Source: JBGLNJ01 sp034434835
GTDB lineage: Bacteria; Chloroflexota; Anaerolineae; Fen-1058
Assembly (NCBI GenBank): GCA_034434835.1
Contig: DAOTXX010000071.1
Location: 62,001-126,000, forward strand
Direction of reading: 5' to 3'
DNA: 64,000 nt
The translations under genes and the position numbers were made by a program. Numbering within the stretch: position 1 is the first letter of the stretch; the number at the start of each line of letters is the position of its first letter. The notes beneath the pieces are model-generated. The model worked only from the letters and a program-made list of their open reading frames with translations, was not told the DNA's origin and did no database searches. Shown piece after piece: positions 62,022 through 64,000 of the stretch.

Positions 62022-62398
62022 AGTTCGATTCCCTCACACTCCGCCATGTGGCGCAAGGCAAGCTTGCAGGTCTCCAAATCCAACAGGTCAACTTTGAAAT
62101 CCGGGCTTAATCCTGTGACCCTTGCAACAGCGCGATAGAAACAGTCGGCCGGGATGCCCCAGGCAGCCAGATCGATATCCGACCATAGCTCAAACCCATC
62201 GCTTCGGGCCAGAGAGCCAAAGACGACCACCTTGCTCGCGCCAAATTCTTGACGCAGCAACTGTGCGGCCTGGCGAGCCGACTGCCAGGCCTGCTGCCGA
62301 TGCTTTTCGATCTGCGCCTGTGACCACCGCTCGAGATTGGCGTCAGGTCGGTAGGCCTGCCACTCCTGAGCGGTCAATTCCAAAGCGGTCTTGGGCAT
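62018..62398 (-). CDS. MNT-type nucleotidyltransferase
   Basis: A 126-residue protein. The catalytic pattern is VVVFGSLARSDGFELWSDIDLA, with Gly-Ser and Asp-x-Asp; the third acidic residue lies in DFKVDLLDLE. Such minimal enzymes AMPylate HEPN toxins as antitoxins. The expected HEPN gene is absent; only a 38-codon frame follows. The N-terminal 45 residues are extra helices. Confidence 0.8.
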   Translation of the reverse strand: MPKTALELTAQEWQAYRPDANLERWSQAQIEKHRQQAWQSARQAAQLLRQEFGASKVVVFGSLARSDGFELWSDIDLAAWGIPADCFYRAVARVTGLSPDFKVDLLDLETCKLALRHMAECEGIEL

Positions 62399-62423
62399 AT
62401 TCCCCTAACGGACCTTTGAGATC

Positions 62424-63464
62424 TTAGCTCTTCAAATATTCGTCCAGTGCGGACTTGCTGATGCGGTACTGTGTGCCGATCTGCTTGGCCTTGATCTGGC
62501 CGGACTGGATCATCTGCAGCACATCTGCTTCGGTCACTTGCAGATAGGTTGCCGCCTGCGCGGGACTCATCACGTCCGGCAAAGCGCCGCCCGCAGCCGC
62601 GGCGGCTGGTTGAGCCGGGTGCTGCAGCGCGCCGCCCATCATGCCCGTCATCATCTGGCCCAGGCCCAGCCCCGCGCCGAGTCCGACGCCCGCTCCGGCC
62701 AGATTGCCGCCCGGTGCGCTGGCCGCTTCGCGCATCGCATCCGCCGCCTGCAACTGGGCATAGGTCTGCATGTCAATCAGGCCCATCTTGCGCAGATCCT
62801 CAGCGGTAGTGTCGGACGGCGAGATCGCCTCGACGATAAGCGCCTTGAGCGTCAGGCCGAGCGCGTTGAACTCGTCGGCGGCCTTGGCGCGCACGCCCGC
62901 CGCGATCTCTTGCGTCAGCCCTTGCACTTCAAAGGCCGATTTCTTCAACTCGCCCAAAAGATCGCGCAAGCCCTGAAGAATCAGACCAACCAGACGCTGG
63001 CGGATGTCGGCAAAGTCATACGCGCCCTGCGCGCCGACAAATTGAGCGACAAACTGCTGCGGGTTGTTGATCTGCACGCCGAATGTCCCGAACGCGCGCA
63101 AGAGGCTCGCGCCCAACCCCACGCCGGGGTGCATGATCGGCACCGGCTGAGGCGTGCCCCACTTCATCTGCGGGAACTCGCGCGTGCTGACAAAATACAC
63201 TTCGGCGGTGAACGGTGTGCGGTCGTTGAACAGCTTGCCCAGCAAGCCGGTGACCAGCGGGATGTTGGCCGTGGTGATCGTATGGCGGCCGGGGCCAAAG
63301 GCGTCCAGCGCCTTGCCATCCCGGAAGAACACCGCCGCCTGGCCCTCACGCACAATCACCTGCGAACCGATGCGAAAATCACCCGATCCGGTTTCAGGAA
63401 AGCGGTGCACCAGCTCGTCGCGCATCTCGTTGGGGTACTCGACGACATCAAAGACTCTGGCCAT
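62424..63464 (-). CDS. SPFH-domain protein with C-terminal HTH
   Basis: 346 residues. The SPFH/YdjI-like domain spans 1-225 (VFDVVEYPNEMRDELVHRFP, VREGQAAVFFRDG, GRHTITTANIPLV). A glycine/alanine-rich linker (235-290) follows, with hydrophobic GLGAGLGLGQMMTGMMGG. The end is an excisionase-like helix-turn-helix (SPAQAATYLQVTEADVLQMI, IGTQYRISKSALDEYL). Family members usually end in a zinc ribbon or SHOCT domain. GGAGGAAT precedes ATG 63464. It pairs with the coiled-coil gene upstream. Confidence 0.85.
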   Translation of the reverse strand: MARVFDVVEYPNEMRDELVHRFPETGSGDFRIGSQVIVREGQAAVFFRDGKALDAFGPGRHTITTANIPLVTGLLGKLFNDRTPFTAEVYFVSTREFPQMKWGTPQPVPIMHPGVGLGASLLRAFGTFGVQINNPQQFVAQFVGAQGAYDFADIRQRLVGLILQGLRDLLGELKKSAFEVQGLTQEIAAGVRAKAADEFNALGLTLKALIVEAISPSDTTAEDLRKMGLIDMQTYAQLQAADAMREAASAPGGNLAGAGVGLGAGLGLGQMMTGMMGGALQHPAQPAAAAAGGALPDVMSPAQAATYLQVTEADVLQMIQSGQIKAKQIGTQYRISKSALDEYLKS

Positions 63465-63523
63465 ATGATTCCTCCTCAATCAGATAGACCCGAAGGGTTG
63501 GGAAAATCCTTCGGGCCTGTCCA

Positions 63524-64000
63524 TTAGCTAGTCAACACTTCTTTGCGGTGCTCAAACGTCTCGACCAGGGACCGGCACTGGTCATCCAAGCGACGGATGG
63601 CTTCCGGCACGCCTTGCCTGGCCGTCACCGCCGCGTCAACGGCATCAATCGCGCCCGAGATTTGCAGGACGCCATCGTTCAGCGCATTATCGAATTGATA
63701 CAACTTGTCCAGCGCATCTTCTTTGACGCGCACGGCATCGAAAAAGCCACCATAGCCCATCGCCGCCGTCTTGAGCTTGTCAATGAACCCGCGCAGCTTG
63801 CTCGCCGCGCTCTCGACCTCGTCCAGATATTCGATGCCGCCTGCGCTCATCAGACGCTTTTGAACGCCCGCAAGCCGCGCCCACTGTTCTTCGTACTTGC
63901 GCGCCAGCGTCTCGCGGAGGATGCGGTCGGCCTCCCGCCGCATCTCCTTTTCCTTGTAGCCTTTGTACCCGGGGATCGAGCCGATGAGCTTTTCCAGCCC
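63524..64000 (-). CDS. Coiled-coil protein (5' partial)
   Basis: The frame is open to the right window edge, so the start is outside. Visible residues begin GLEKLIGSIPGYKGYKEKE, followed by helices (READRILRETLARKYEEQW) and QKRLMSAGG. It is all helical and soluble. Such proteins are found next to SPFH/YdjI genes in Chloroflexota; the function is unknown. Its stop is 60 bp before the SPFH start. Confidence 0.75.
   Translation of the reverse strand, partial: GLEKLIGSIPGYKGYKEKEMRREADRILRETLARKYEEQWARLAGVQKRLMSAGGIEYLDEVESAASKLRGFIDKLKTAAMGYGGFFDAVRVKEDALDKLYQFDNALNDGVLQISGAIDAVDAAVTARQGVPEAIRRLDDQCRSLVETFEHRKEVLTS

Overview
The window looks like a high-GC chromosome segment from an uncultured Chloroflexota (Anaerolineae-like) bacterium. 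This is an inference from gene content: surface proteins ending in or containing the (F/Y)LPVV motif, choice-of-anchor and beta-helix adhesins, a group 3b-type NiFe hydrogenase, an EAD/WD40 remnant and many short palindromic intergenic repeats. No rRNA, tRNA or CRISPR array was found.

Layout. (1) Positions 1 to about 5325 are the right end of an integrative element: a DnaB-N/RecA-fold replication protein (cut by the window edge), an array of CCGCCAA repeats, a small one-helix membrane protein, two helix-turn-helix proteins (one with a C-terminal membrane helix), a ribbon-helix-helix protein and a large serine recombinase. The element has integrated into a YfcC-type permease gene, which now breaks off inside its conserved GDGFSNP motif. 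(2) 5.3-12 kb holds metabolic genes, a DUF6516-type toxin-antitoxin pair, an EAD/WD40 pseudogene and a first restriction-modification (R-M) locus preceded by a Phd-type gene. (3) 12-24 kb holds a TauE-like permease, a GPH sugar symporter, a PLP decarboxylase, a PrsW protease and a 1.9-kiloresidue polytopic membrane protein. (4) 24-28 kb has two receiver-HEAT proteins in tandem, a second R-M system with its own C protein, C-box and apparently leaderless promoter, and a Fur-family regulator. (5) 29-33.6 kb is a complete hydBGDA NiFe hydrogenase operon with its maturation protease. (6) 33.7-37.8 kb has a lone receiver, a thioesterase, bacterioferritin and a choice-of-anchor surface protein. (7) 38.4-45.6 kb is a formate module: an FNT formate/nitrite channel fused to a receiver domain, a histidine kinase with a degenerate receiver, a NuoE-NuoF fusion, and a selenocysteine formate dehydrogenase whose UGA and SECIS-like hairpin are visible. 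(8) 45.6-47.7 kb is a decaying duplicated region with a split mgtC. (9) 47.9-59.2 kb encodes a 3290-residue beta-helix adhesin, an LPVTG-anchored protein and a small membrane protein. (10) 59.3-64 kb holds an MBL hydrolase, a RibD-like reductase, a double-MerR regulator, an MNT-type nucleotidyltransferase and an SPFH-HTH gene pair.

How the genes fit together. Hydrogenase and formate dehydrogenase lie 10 kb apart and both would exchange electrons with NAD(P), so the region looks like an H2/formate redox island. The receiver fused to the formate channel and the neighbouring kinase suggest that formate passage is under two-component control. This is the most unusual system in the window. Accessory DNA (the integrative element, two R-M loci, TA remnants, MITE-like repeats, pseudogenes) surrounds it.
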